A stretch of 35,246 nt of DNA from Holophagales bacterium UBA2201 (GTDB lineage Bacteria > Acidobacteriota > Thermoanaerobaculia > UBA2201): positions 11,731 to 46,976 of the forward strand of contig DCUZ01000019.1 in assembly GCA_002327305.1 (NCBI GenBank), written 5' to 3'. Position numbers and translations under genes: made by a program. The notes beneath the pieces were generated by a model. It was not told the origin of the DNA. It saw only the letters and a program-made list of their open reading frames with translations, and did not search any database. Shown piece by piece: positions 22,001 through 29,384 of this stretch (the first letter of the stretch is position 1; each line of letters starts with the position of its first letter).

Positions 22001-24117
22001 TCCGGGTGCGGGCTCCAGTCCGAGCAGTTGGTGCCGGTGCTGCAGGCGCACCGCTTGTCGTCCGAATAGGCCAGGACGACGTCGGCCAAACTGTGGGTGA
22101 AGGCGTGGGTCCAGCACCCCTGCGTGGACGCGACGGCCGCCGTGAAGGTGATGTTGCCCGAGGAGCCCTCCGGAACGGTAAACTGCGCCGTCCGGGTCAC
22201 GGTGGCCCCCGCGGCGATGTCGCCGAAGGCCATCGGCATGGCGGTGCTCCAGACCACTCCGGGGTAGGGCGTGGTCAGCGTGGCGGCCACGGCCGCGGCG
22301 GAGGCGTTTCCGCCGTTCTTGAGGGAGAGCGACAGGGTGTGGACCCCCGCGCTCTTGGTCACCGACGAGGCGCTGCGCAGGACCATCGGGTGGGTGGCCG
22401 AGCCGCCGATGTGGACATTGACGTCCGCCGGGTCGTTGGCGATGGTGTCATCGCTGTTGGTCACGCGCAGGGAGAGGAAGTCCACCGGCGTGCAGGCCCC
22501 CGAGAGGGTGTAGTTGTAGGTCCGGGTCGTCTGGGCGCCCTTGGCGATGGGGCCGAAGGTCTGCGCCGGCTGGCTGAAGTTCACCCCCGTGGTCCAGGGC
22601 GACAGGCTCACCTGGAAGGTGCCCGTGTAGTCCGCGTTGCCGGTGTTGGTGTAGGTGACCAGGACGGCGTTGGCTCCATGGGCGAGGGTCCGGTTCAGGA
22701 TGGGGCGCGGCGGGTTGATGGCCACGGTGAAGTTCTTCGTGAACGCCCCGGCGGAGGAACTGATATTGAGGGTGAAGGGGATGTCCCCCGCGGAGGCGGC
22801 GCCGTCCACGTTGATGGTGTAGGAGATCGTCTTCGTCTCCCCGGCGGCCATGTTCCCCACGTTCACCGTGGTGGGGGCGCTGATGGTGACGCCGGAGTGG
22901 TTCTCGCTGAGACTGGCCTGGACGCTGGAGGCGGCCGTACTCCCGGTGTTCTTGAGGGTCAGATAGAGGGGATAACTGCCCCCGGGGTCCACGCTGGTCG
23001 GGGTGACCGACTGCAGGTCGATGTTGACGTAGTCGCCGCAGTTGTAGAGCCGGTAGAGGTCCTGCTGGATGAGGCCGGTGACGAAAACATAGATGGACCC
23101 CGTCCCGCCCGGAGCGGCGTGGATGTCGATCCCCTGCATGGCATCGCACCCGTTGGGGACGAAATTGGCCGGCAGGACGGAGAACATATTGGCGGGGTTG
23201 GAGATGTCCACGATGTCGAAACCGCCGGTCTGGCTGCAGCGCCCCAGGGCCAGATAGGCGTACTTGTCGTCCGCGTAACCCCCCATGGCCAGGGAGAACT
23301 CGGCGGTCCCCCGTCCGGTGTAGACCCCCAGGAGGTTGCCGTTGGGGACCGAGTAGGCGTGCATGCCGTAGGTGGACGAGGCGCTCGACGCCATGACGTA
23401 GAACCGGTTGTCCCGGGCGAACCCGCCGTAGGACTTGATGGCGGAGTTTTCGACGATCAGGCTGACGCTGTTGGGGAAGTTGGAGACATCCCACAGCTTG
23501 AAGCCCTTCTGGCGGGAGTGGGCCGCAAGGTAAGTTTTGTTGTTGTAACTGAACGCCTGCATCCAATCCACGAACGTCGCCGAAATGATCGAGGTGGTGG
23601 AGGGGGGTTTGGCCTGGGAGGAGGAGCCGGGCTCGGTGAAATCGTAATATTCGAAATAGGTGGCGAACGGCAGGACCAGGTAGCGCTTGCCGGCGGGCGT
23701 GACGAAGACGCCGAACACCTTCACGTCATCCTTGTCCACATAGCCCCTCTGCGGCGGGGTGTTGGGGTTGATGGAAACATCGTAACTGCGGAGTTTTTTG
23801 CACTTGGTGGCGAGGAACAGCATCTGGTCGCCGGGGAAGCTCTCCCCATAGGTGGCCACCGTGCCGTCGTCGCCGCAGGAGAAGGAGAGGTTCTCCGTAC
23901 CCCCCGCCCAATACGGATTGGCGGGGTTGGAGTTGTTGATCGCCCCGAAGTAGTTGAGTCCCAAGATGTATAGATGGCTCCCGTGGTCGAAGATCTGGCT
24001 GGGGGAATAGCCCTGGCCGCCGGGCACCGTCATCAGGTGCTGGAGGTCGCAGGTCTGGGCCGAACCGGCGGCGCACCACAGGAGCAGGAGGGCGGTCAAC
24101 AGGAAGGTCTTTTTCAT
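19069..24117 (-). CDS. Giant secreted multidomain surface protein with duplicated C-terminal module
   Basis: 1682 residues from ATG 24117 (MKKTFLLTALLLLWCAAGSA), chosen for the signal peptide and AGAGGTG upstream; an open reading further upstream crosses a terminator. After the signal come LVIVD-like propeller repeats (about 20-380; KLWDVSNFPN, FDIVDISNPANM). Several CARDB/NEW3-like beta-sandwich domains follow (about 390-800; LTLKNTGSTAASSVQ), then two tandem carboxypeptidase-regulatory/SdrD-B-like repeats (about 810-980; SGTVSGDTASGVTLNLTG) and two DPGETVYLYVTLKNES-type domains (about 985-1190). The last 475 residues are two copies of one module, each with a (W)K/RTDLTVHN/YN start, a YNDQG-x2-GTYGQ centre and an FAYAS ending. 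No sortase, PEP-CTERM or por-secretion tail is seen. Probably extracellular, adhesive or structural; function inferred only from architecture. Confidence 0.9.
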   Translation of the reverse strand: MKKTFLLTALLLLWCAAGSAQTCDLQHLMTVPGGQGYSPSQIFDHGSHLYILGLNYFGAINNSNPANPYWAGGTENLSFSCGDDGTVATYGESFPGDQMLFLATKCKKLRSYDVSINPNTPPQRGYVDKDDVKVFGVFVTPAGKRYLVLPFATYFEYYDFTEPGSSSQAKPPSTTSIISATFVDWMQAFSYNNKTYLAAHSRQKGFKLWDVSNFPNSVSLIVENSAIKSYGGFARDNRFYVMASSASSTYGMHAYSVPNGNLLGVYTGRGTAEFSLAMGGYADDKYAYLALGRCSQTGGFDIVDISNPANMFSVLPANFVPNGCDAMQGIDIHAAPGGTGSIYVFVTGLIQQDLYRLYNCGDYVNIDLQSVTPTSVDPGGSYPLYLTLKNTGSTAASSVQASLSENHSGVTISAPTTVNVGNMAAGETKTISYTINVDGAASAGDIPFTLNISSSAGAFTKNFTVAINPPRPILNRTLAHGANAVLVTYTNTGNADYTGTFQVSLSPWTTGVNFSQPAQTFGPIAKGAQTTRTYNYTLSGACTPVDFLSLRVTNSDDTIANDPADVNVHIGGSATHPMVLRSASSVTKSAGVHTLSLSLKNGGNASAAAVAATLTTPYPGVVWSTAMPMAFGDIAAGATVTRTAQFTVPEGSSGNITFTAAVASTQGCWTHAFTHSLADVVLAYSDDKRCACSTGTNCSDWSPHPDIYEGTDTEASCFNFYFKLTNNGSSAATGTEATLTTTSANAAIVTGTSTYTIPAGITAQNDTAFKISLTKDFCSGGDSTCPKLKLTLSIPEYGYSVTNEFTVKSTGSTPTTYSISGTVSGDTASGVTLNLTGAATKTATSDSSGNYTFSGLANGSYTVTPSKSGYTFNPSSLSVTINSANQTGKNFTATTTSGYTIAGTVSDGSAGVAGVTMNLTGTASKSTTTGSTGTYSFGGLANGSYTVTPTKSGCTFSPSSLSVTISNASQTGQNFTAACSTETITLSYQNHVVDDAGGDADAVLDPGETVYLYVTLKNESTTAITSATGTLTSSSPGVTISGTSTYTILPQKTASGAFPVTLNKEYTAATVAFKIAVAGATVTNPDFTVSVGGAALPLSFQGYAVDDGVDGDDIWQPGETVNLTVYLRNDGASSITAAPGRLTSAASGVQVRQQGSYTLAPGQTGSAVFNVSLGASYEESAIPFQIGVTGAVVTNPDFSVPVGSAAGNMLVVPVVAHIQGANDTNWKTDLTVHNDSPLAMDLTLKLIKSNVENPTPPEETFSLDAGETLVFGDLLHNTRLPSFMGTALGSLLLQFTGAVAPSVTTRIYNDQGVMGTYGQAAPAIRADSRTRGTCGGIPSTLFGLRKTGAYRTNLGLVNITEHWNELEITLRNASGVPLGNTLLRTLAPYNMVQINDLLKEAGIFTDADGFTATVRSLSGKDFVAYASIADAVTGDASYVSDQITPHAQSLVPGAGHTTGAAGSNWRTDLTVYNADPFPVTVRITYYRYGYEGGGGWIRRGPIASGGCLILDDVLGQFTGLAENEAGFLVVEPDHAVTTPPLVSARTYNDQGAKGTYGQYIGSKGLDEGGRTGQALFITGLCFNDQFRVNVGFINADADGPGLATASLYDEQGTLLGTHEFYMPFNTMGLQISANEFVSLMGLSGSFTNATLVIAVSGDSLFAYASSVDNLTNDPVYLTPSVH

Positions 24118-24148
24118 GATTCTTTCACCTCTGCGATTAAGAGAAATT

Positions 24149-24176
24149 GCGGGCAACCCCTTTCGGAGTTGCCCGC
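24149..24176 (-). terminator. Hairpin terminator between the two secreted-protein genes
   Basis: GCGGGCAAC (24149-24157) pairs perfectly with GTTGCCCGC (24168-24176). On the minus strand the hairpin is followed by AATTTCTCTT. It lies 39 bp after the stop of the 509-aa gene and before the giant gene, so it may terminate or partly attenuate read-through between them. Confidence 0.7.
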
Positions 24177-24214
24177 AACGCATTGCATCAGGATCAAAGA
24201 ACAGTAGCCGGGCC

Positions 24215-25744
24215 TCAGTAAACCGGGGCCGTGGGCACGAAGGTGCCGGCGACGGCATCCCACTCCAAGGTGCAGCCGTTGAGGTAGGACACGCCGGAGA
24301 GACCCAGGGTGTACTTGCCAAGGGCCTGGTAACGGACGTTCAGCCAAGACTGGTCGAAGGTGCAGCCGTACTCATAAGCACCGGCCGTGCAACCCCAACC
24401 GACGTTCAGGTAGTAGGAATCCTTGTCGGTGTCGAAGGCGATGCCGATCCAGCCGGACTCGTCCACGAGGGGCCAGCCCTCGGCTTCGGACACGACGACG
24501 CGCTGGGCCTCGAGGTAAACGTTGTCAAACCCGGCCACAGAGGGGGGAGGGGACGGACCGCCGTCGCCCTGGGTGGTGTTCTCCTCTTCGTCGTAGACGA
24601 TCAGGTGGGGACGGGCCAGGCCGTACATGGTGACGTAGCCGGAAGAGTCGGCGTCAGCCACGAGGACGCTGTTGGTGATGCCGAGGCCGGAACCGAAGTT
24701 GCACTTGGGGCCGGGCATCCCCCAGTAGTAGGGACCCCAAACGTCGTTGTGGGAACGCCACACGTCGATCGAGGTGCCGCCGTCGAAGGCCGCATTGCCG
24801 ATGTAGCGGAACGCCCAGCGGGTGGGGAGGGGCTCACGAAGGTCGGCCGACCACTGCGCGGGGGCCATCCAATAGTTGTACTTGGTGTAGAAGGTGTTGA
24901 TGCCGTACCAGTCGAAATCCATGGGCTGCATGCCCCAGCCGCCGTAGAGGCTGTTCTGGTCGCCCATGACTTCGATGTGGACCAGCGGGTAACCGTCGGC
25001 CTGCATGCCGGCGTTGTCGTAATAGAACAGGTCGCCCCAGATGGTGTTGGAGTTGTAGAGCACGCCGTGGTCACGCACCCCGTCGAGGTTGGTGTCGAGA
25101 TAATCGGGGGTGTAGTAACGGTCGTTGTTGGTGAGGGCGCCGTTGCAGGTGATGTTGTTGTCGATGGTGACATAGCCCACGTAGTTGGAGTTCCAGCCGT
25201 CGTAGGAGCCGACGGAGAGCATGCACTGCCGGTCGGTGAGGATGGAGCCGGAGGCCGGGGGATAGCAGGCCAGGTCCATCGCGTAGCCGGCGAAGCTGAA
25301 CATGGTGTCGTTGAAGGTGCCGGCCTGGGCGAAGTACATCCCGTCGCCGTTGCAGTCGATGTAGCGGGTCCGGAACTTGTAGGTGGGGCTGGTGCAACCG
25401 TTGTTCGGGTAGTTCCCGAAGACGAGCAGCTGCCGCATGGACCAGGTGACCACATCGTAGCCCGTGAGGTAGATGTTGAAGTCGAACACGGGGTGGGAGT
25501 CAACGTTGTAGACCACCACGTGAAGGACGGTGGGGTTCGCGCTGAGGTTGCTCACCCCGATGAGGGTGTCAAGGCCCATGGTGTTGCTGGAATCCACCTC
25601 GAAGTAGGGGACCAGCAGGGTGCCCGCCGGCTGGTTCCCGTTGTCGCAGAGGGAGCCGTAGGGCGGAACATCGGCGGGGGGCGGGGTCTGGGCGAAGCCG
25701 AACGCCGCCACGAGGATCAACATGCTAAACCAAAACTTCTTCAT
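24215..25744 (-). CDS. Secreted cysteine-containing protein, probably abundant
   Basis: 509 residues, ATG 25744, with a strong AGGAGGAAG site. Signal peptide 1-19 (FWFSMLILVAAFGFAQ). The mature protein is rich in Tyr, Asn, Gly, Asp and Trp and has ten cysteines, suggesting disulfides outside the cytoplasm. The N-terminal segment (GTLLVPYFEVDSSNTMGLDT, DFNIYLTGYDVVTWSMRQLL) resembles a recurrent exported module I associate with acidobacterial proteins, although I cannot name the family. The consensus promoter, strong Shine-Dalgarno and its own terminator suggest high expression, for example as a surface-layer or matrix protein. Function is unknown. The giant secreted-protein gene follows on the same strand. 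Confidence 0.85.
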   Translation of the reverse strand: MKKFWFSMLILVAAFGFAQTPPPADVPPYGSLCDNGNQPAGTLLVPYFEVDSSNTMGLDTLIGVSNLSANPTVLHVVVYNVDSHPVFDFNIYLTGYDVVTWSMRQLLVFGNYPNNGCTSPTYKFRTRYIDCNGDGMYFAQAGTFNDTMFSFAGYAMDLACYPPASGSILTDRQCMLSVGSYDGWNSNYVGYVTIDNNITCNGALTNNDRYYTPDYLDTNLDGVRDHGVLYNSNTIWGDLFYYDNAGMQADGYPLVHIEVMGDQNSLYGGWGMQPMDFDWYGINTFYTKYNYWMAPAQWSADLREPLPTRWAFRYIGNAAFDGGTSIDVWRSHNDVWGPYYWGMPGPKCNFGSGLGITNSVLVADADSSGYVTMYGLARPHLIVYDEEENTTQGDGGPSPPPSVAGFDNVYLEAQRVVVSEAEGWPLVDESGWIGIAFDTDKDSYYLNVGWGCTAGAYEYGCTFDQSWLNVRYQALGKYTLGLSGVSYLNGCTLEWDAVAGTFVPTAPVY

Positions 25745-25780
25745 ACTTCCTCCTAAGTTTGTTTTTGATGCAAATCGTGT

Positions 25781-25843
25781 TCAATAACCCAATGCAAAAA
25801 TGTAATGGCGTCGGTCTGCGTCTTGCGACACGGCCTCAGGCAT
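25781..25843 (-). CDS. Possible 20-aa leader peptide (uORF) in the 5' UTR
   Basis: Within the roughly 145-nt leader of the secreted-protein gene, GGGAGGTG is followed directly by ATG 25843 and an open frame of 20 codons ending in TGA, 36 bases before the main start. The peptide starts MPEAVSQDADRR. The spacing of the ribosome site to the ATG is tight (two bases), which weakens the case. No amino-acid run typical of attenuation is seen. Confidence 0.3.
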   Translation of the reverse strand: MPEAVSQDADRRHYIFALGY

Positions 25844-25897
25844 CACCTCCCTGTGATATGGTTTTTGGCATGAAACCAAACTTTGTCATCACTTAAT

Positions 25898-25926
25898 ACT
25901 ATAACCCCAAAATACCTATTTGTCAA
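25898..25926 (-). promoter_or_regulatory. Consensus sigma-70 promoter of the secreted-protein gene
   Basis: On the minus strand TTGACA (25926-25921), a 17-bp spacer and TATAGT (25903-25898). The -35 is perfect and the -10 matches five of six. It predicts a start near 25891 and a long AT-rich 5' UTR, unlike the leaderless promoters elsewhere in the window. Confidence 0.8.
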
Positions 25927-25975
25927 GCCCTTATGTCAAAACCCCATGAAATCAATCCATGTTACTGAAAAATAG

Positions 25976-27259
25976 TCATTTAACCTTTATTTTGTAGGCG
26001 TGGAACCTGCCGCCGTCCTTTTCCATGCCATAGGCCGCGGCCAGGTCGGGGCCTCCGTCGCCGTCAAAGTCGGCGGCCCCCAACCAGGAGGCGCGGGCCT
26101 GCGGGATCCACCCCTCCACCCCGGCCGGCTTGAAGGTCCGCCCGTCGAGGTTCAGGTAGACCTGGAGGGTGCGATCGTCGAAGACCGTGGCCACATCCGG
26201 ACGGCCGTTCTGGTCGAAATCGGCCACCGCCAGGCCGCGGAACCTCATCTTGGATTTGGTCACTTCCCGGGAATCCACTTCGAGATACTCCCACCCCCCG
26301 GGCCGGTTGAGGACCAGGAACACCTTGGCGAAGACGCCGGCGCTCCGGGCGTTGACGTCCTCCTCGTCGACGGGGAAGGTCATGGCGGTGTAGACCAGGT
26401 CCGTCCTTCCGTCGCCGTCGAAATCGGCGGCGTCCACATAGAACATATAGGCGCGGTCGGGCAGCGCGGAAATCGCCGACGGGCGGAACCCGCCGGCTTC
26501 ATTGATGAAAAGCGTGTGCTTGAAATTATAGACGTTGGAGCAGGTGGCGAAATCCGGCCGGCCGTCGCCGTTGAAATCCCCGGCCACCAGAGAATTGCCG
26601 AAGGCCATGTTCTCGCCCTTGCCGCCGGTGACGGACCACTCCGTCCACTTCGTCCCGTCGAAGCCCAGAACCTTCTGGCGGATGAGGTTGAGCTTGCTGA
26701 CATTCAAATAGGTGGGGCTCTCGTTGAGCGCGGCGATCTCGGGGCGCCCGTCCCCGTCGAAATCGGCGAGGATCACCGCCCGGGAGGAGAAGAGGGTGGG
26801 GTCGGGCATCCCGTCGGAGCGGGATTCGAACTCGCCGGGCCGGACCTGGAAGAGGGCGTAGATCCGTCCCTCGTGGCAGGCCAGAACGATATCCTGCAGC
26901 CCGTCCCCGTCGAGGTCGCCCACGGCGACCCCGCCGTAGGCCAGGGGAAGCCGCGGGAACCGGGCCTCGGCCCACTCCATCCACCGGCCGGTCCCGTCCC
27001 CCAAAAAGATGTTGGGCTGCGCCGACTCTCCGCGGGTGGGGGGGGTGATGATGTCCACGAACCCGTCGCCATTGATGTCGGCCAGCGCCATGTTCTCCCG
27101 CCATAAACCCTCCTTGGTGAGCCCGTCGTTGGCGGGGGTGAGCAGGAGCACGGCGGGAGGCGGATCCGGCGCGACCGGCTGGGCCGGTGGAGCGGGGGGG
27201 CGGGCGGTGGCGCATCCCAGCAGGGCGATGATCGATAACGGCAGGCAGGCGGTTCTCAT
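25976..27259 (-). CDS. FG-GAP/VCBS seven-bladed propeller lipoprotein
   Basis: 427 residues, ATG 27259, with AAAGGAG upstream. A lipoprotein signal is clear: lipobox ALLGC with Cys at about 16, followed by a Pro/Ala-rich linker. Seven Asp-rich calcium-loop motifs of the FG-GAP/VCBS type follow in order: DINGDGFVDI, DLDGDGLQDI, DFDGDGRPEI, DFNGDGRPDF, DFDGDGRTDL, DFDQNGRPDV and DFDGDGGPDL, which fits one seven-bladed beta-propeller. The sixth copy has Gln-Asn in place of Gly-Asp, so its calcium loop may be weaker. Such proteins are anchored in a membrane and bind partners or glycans. It sits 41 bp downstream of the ABC-2 permease gene and is probably cotranscribed with it. Confidence 0.93.
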   Translation of the reverse strand: MRTACLPLSIIALLGCATARPPAPPAQPVAPDPPPAVLLLTPANDGLTKEGLWRENMALADINGDGFVDIITPPTRGESAQPNIFLGDGTGRWMEWAEARFPRLPLAYGGVAVGDLDGDGLQDIVLACHEGRIYALFQVRPGEFESRSDGMPDPTLFSSRAVILADFDGDGRPEIAALNESPTYLNVSKLNLIRQKVLGFDGTKWTEWSVTGGKGENMAFGNSLVAGDFNGDGRPDFATCSNVYNFKHTLFINEAGGFRPSAISALPDRAYMFYVDAADFDGDGRTDLVYTAMTFPVDEEDVNARSAGVFAKVFLVLNRPGGWEYLEVDSREVTKSKMRFRGLAVADFDQNGRPDVATVFDDRTLQVYLNLDGRTFKPAGVEGWIPQARASWLGAADFDGDGGPDLAAAYGMEKDGGRFHAYKIKVK

Positions 27260-27300
27260 GGGAAAACTCCTTTAAAGCGGGATTTCTGGGACGGATGGCC

Positions 27301-28077
27301 TCACAGCGCGTCCGCGAATTCGGGACGCCACTTCCAAAACAAAATGATACCACACCCCAAAGCCACCCCCCCCCATGCCAGCACCTGGATCACGGCGCCG
27401 GCCTCGGGCAGGGTCCCCCGGAGGAGAATGTCCCTGAACGCCTCGACCAGGGCCGTGACGGGGTTGCCCCTGAGTACGGACAGAAGCGTCGGATCGTTGA
27501 TGAGGGAGAGGGGATAGACGATGGGGGTGCCGTAGAACAGGACCATCAGCCCGTAGGAGACCAGTTGGGCGGTGTCGCGGAAAAACACCTGGAGGGCGGC
27601 CCCGAGGAGGCAGAACCCGGCGACCAGGACGATCTGCAGACCCATCAGCAGGGGAAGGGCCAACGCGGCCCACGACAGGTGCCCGGTGAAGGCGAGGACG
27701 ACCAGGAACACCACCGCCGCCAGGGCCTGGTGGATCAGGCCGGAGATCAGGATCCCGGCGATCAGGAGCTGGGGGGGGAAGGCCATCTTCTTGATGAGAT
27801 TGGCCTGCTCGACGAGGGCGGTGGTGGAGCGCTGGACCATCTCGTTCAGTCCCATCCACGGCAAAAGGCCGGCGAACAGGAACAGCGGAAAACTCTCAAC
27901 CCCCCGCTCACCCGCCAGGGAGATCTTGAGAACGGTGGAGAACACGAAAGTGAACAGCAGCAACTGCAATAGGGGCTGGAGAAAGGCCCAGACCAGCCCC
28001 AGGGAACTTCCGACGTACCGTCCCCGGAGGTCCCGGAGGGCCAATTCCCAGGCGAGGTGGATATGACTTTTCAGCAT
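27301..28077 (-). CDS. ABC-2 type polysaccharide export permease (Wzm/TagG-like)
   Basis: 258 residues from ATG 28077 (MLKSHIHLAWELALRDLRGR); an in-frame ATG at 28089 overlaps the proposed -10 box and would add four residues. Six membrane segments are evident (SLGLVWAFLQPLLQLLLFTF; LFLFAGLLPWMGL; LLIAGILISGLIHQALAAVV; LALPLLMGLQIVLVAGFCLL; LVSYGLMVLFYGTPIVYPL; VIQVLAWGGVALGCGIILFW). The RDLRGRYVGSSLGLVW start and the FRD-x-YGTPIVYP motif are typical of O-antigen and teichoic-acid exporters. The ATPase expected to drive it is probably the Wzt-like protein at 17796-18998, encoded on the same strand but after three unrelated secreted-protein genes. No glycosyltransferase genes are in the window. 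Confidence 0.93.
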   Translation of the reverse strand: MLKSHIHLAWELALRDLRGRYVGSSLGLVWAFLQPLLQLLLFTFVFSTVLKISLAGERGVESFPLFLFAGLLPWMGLNEMVQRSTTALVEQANLIKKMAFPPQLLIAGILISGLIHQALAAVVFLVVLAFTGHLSWAALALPLLMGLQIVLVAGFCLLGAALQVFFRDTAQLVSYGLMVLFYGTPIVYPLSLINDPTLLSVLRGNPVTALVEAFRDILLRGTLPEAGAVIQVLAWGGVALGCGIILFWKWRPEFADAL

Positions 28078-28082
28078 AGGCC

Positions 28083-28117
28083 TTGACATTATGGCATAAT
28101 CAACCTATAATATTCAA
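28083..28117. promoter_or_regulatory. Interlocked divergent promoters between permease and xre genes
   Basis: Plus strand: TTGACA (28083-28088), 17 bp, TATAAT (28106-28111), a perfect consensus for the xre operon. Minus strand: TTGAAT (28117-28112), 18 bp, CATAAT (28093-28088) for the permease. The -35 of each promoter overlaps the -10 or start region of the other, so both cannot be occupied together. A regulator bound here, such as the XRE product itself, could switch both. Confidence 0.7.
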
Positions 28118-28491
28118 TGGATATGGCCATGACGAACACCCCGTCCATCCGACAGGCCAAACTGGCCGGCCTGAAGATCCGGAGCCTCCGGAAGAAGCGG
28201 CACTTGACACAGGCCGAACTGGCGAGTAGAATCAACGTGCAGCAGTCCGATCTCTCCCGCATGGAAAAGGGGGAGTATCGGGTGAGTTTGGACACCTTGT
28301 TCAAGATCCTCCAGACCTTCGAAATGACGATGGCGGAGTTTTTTGACGAGGTGGTCCAGGGAGGGGTTTCCGAAAAGGACCAGGAGATCCTCCAGGCGTT
28401 CCACCGGTTGGACACGGACGACCAGCGGGAGGTCCGCGAGTTCATCCAGTTCAAGCGGCAGCAACAGGAGAAAGGACCCCAAGGGGAATGA
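28117..28491 (+). CDS. XRE-family helix-turn-helix regulator
   Basis: 124 residues from ATG 28117; ATG 28123 and 28129 are possible. An N-terminal Cro/C1 helix-turn-helix spans about 15-70 (GLKIRSLRKKRHLTQAELAS, NVQQSDLSRMEKGEYRVSLD), with the typical SRME-x-GEY-x-VSLDTL ending. The C-terminal part (about 80-124: SEKDQEILQAFHRLDTDDQR, EFIQFKRQQQ) is helical and may dimerise. It starts only five bases after a consensus TATAAT, so the message has almost no leader. Stop and next start overlap (ATGA), so it is translationally coupled to a TPR gene. It may autoregulate and also control the divergent permease. Confidence 0.9.
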   Translation: MDMAMTNTPSIRQAKLAGLKIRSLRKKRHLTQAELASRINVQQSDLSRMEKGEYRVSLDTLFKILQTFEMTMAEFFDEVVQGGVSEKDQEILQAFHRLDTDDQREVREFIQFKRQQQEKGPQGE

Positions 28492-29384
28492 ACCTCAGCC
28501 AGCGCTACCACTCGTGGAGGAACAAGGGCAAACGCGCCATCCAGCGCGGGGATTTCCCCCTCGCCGAGAAGCATTTCCGGGAATCGCTGGCCGACGCCCG
28601 CGCCCTGGGCGACGCCCGCCTCCAGGACCTCGCCGTCTGCAACCTGTGCGCCGCCCTCATCGAGCAAAACCGCACGGATGAACCGGAGATCCTCCAGCTT
28701 CGTCCGATCTATATGCGCTCTTCCGACCCGAAGATCGTCCGCCTCAGCGCCTATCATCTGGCCCGCGCCCTGGAACTTCAGCGGGATTTCGCCAAGGCCC
28801 AGTTCTACGCCAGGATCGCCCTGGACCGCAGCGCGCAGTTGAAGCGCGCCGACTTCGTCGCCTCCTCCCACAACCAGATGGGGAACATCCTCACCTGTCA
28901 GAGCTATTTCGGCGAGGCGGCCGCGCACTATGCCAAGGCCCTCGCCGCCCTGCCCGCCGATTATCCGATCCTTCAGGCCCTCGTCACCGACAACCTCGGC
29001 TACTGCCGCATCGCCCTCGGCGAGGCGGCCCGGGGAGTGTCCCTCTGCGAGGAGGCCCTCGGCATCCTGGAGACCCACGACGCCTCCCCGGGGTTCCTCA
29101 TCTATCCGCACATGGACCTCTCCCTCGGCCACCTCGAATTGGGCCGCCTGGATCGCGCGGTGGAGCACGGCCGAATGGCCCTTGAGATCGCCCGGTACCA
29201 GAACCACACCGAGCGGATCAAGAACATCCTCCTTCTCCTGGGCGAAGCCCACGCCAAGCTCGGCGCCATGGACGCCGCCCAGGCCTACTACGGAGAGTTG
29301 GCCACCTTCTTCCCGGAGGTCCGCATCGCCGCGGACTTCCTGATGGCCTTCGAACTCCGAAAGGTGGTGAACTTCCGCTTATGA
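28488..29384 (+). CDS. Tetratricopeptide-repeat protein
   Basis: 298 residues, ATG 28488 overlapping the xre stop. The sequence is almost all helical with about six TPR-like units, among them RGDFPLAEKHFRESLADARA, QRDFAKAQFYARIALDRSAQ, SYFGEAAAHYAKALAALPAD, RGVSLCEEALGILE, LGRLDRAVEHGRMALEIARY and LGAMDAAQAYYGELATFFPE. There is no signal peptide, so it is cytoplasmic and likely a protein- or peptide-binding scaffold. Being coupled to an XRE repressor it could modulate DNA binding by that protein, much as TPR parts do within single-chain RRNPP regulators; that is inference. It ends with an ATGA overlap to the exported-protein gene. Confidence 0.9.
   Translation: MNLSQRYHSWRNKGKRAIQRGDFPLAEKHFRESLADARALGDARLQDLAVCNLCAALIEQNRTDEPEILQLRPIYMRSSDPKIVRLSAYHLARALELQRDFAKAQFYARIALDRSAQLKRADFVASSHNQMGNILTCQSYFGEAAAHYAKALAALPADYPILQALVTDNLGYCRIALGEAARGVSLCEEALGILETHDASPGFLIYPHMDLSLGHLELGRLDRAVEHGRMALEIARYQNHTERIKNILLLLGEAHAKLGAMDAAQAYYGELATFFPEVRIAADFLMAFELRKVVNFRL

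Noticed and set aside
24118..24321. Upstream extension of the giant secreted protein by 68 residues
   Set aside because: It crosses a terminator hairpin and the 3' end of the neighbouring gene, and a good signal peptide with AGAGGTG begins at 24117.
24116..25756. A 546-codon plus-strand open frame, Val/Gly-rich
   Set aside because: It is the mirror of the secreted 509-aa gene, which has a promoter, Shine-Dalgarno, signal peptide and terminator.
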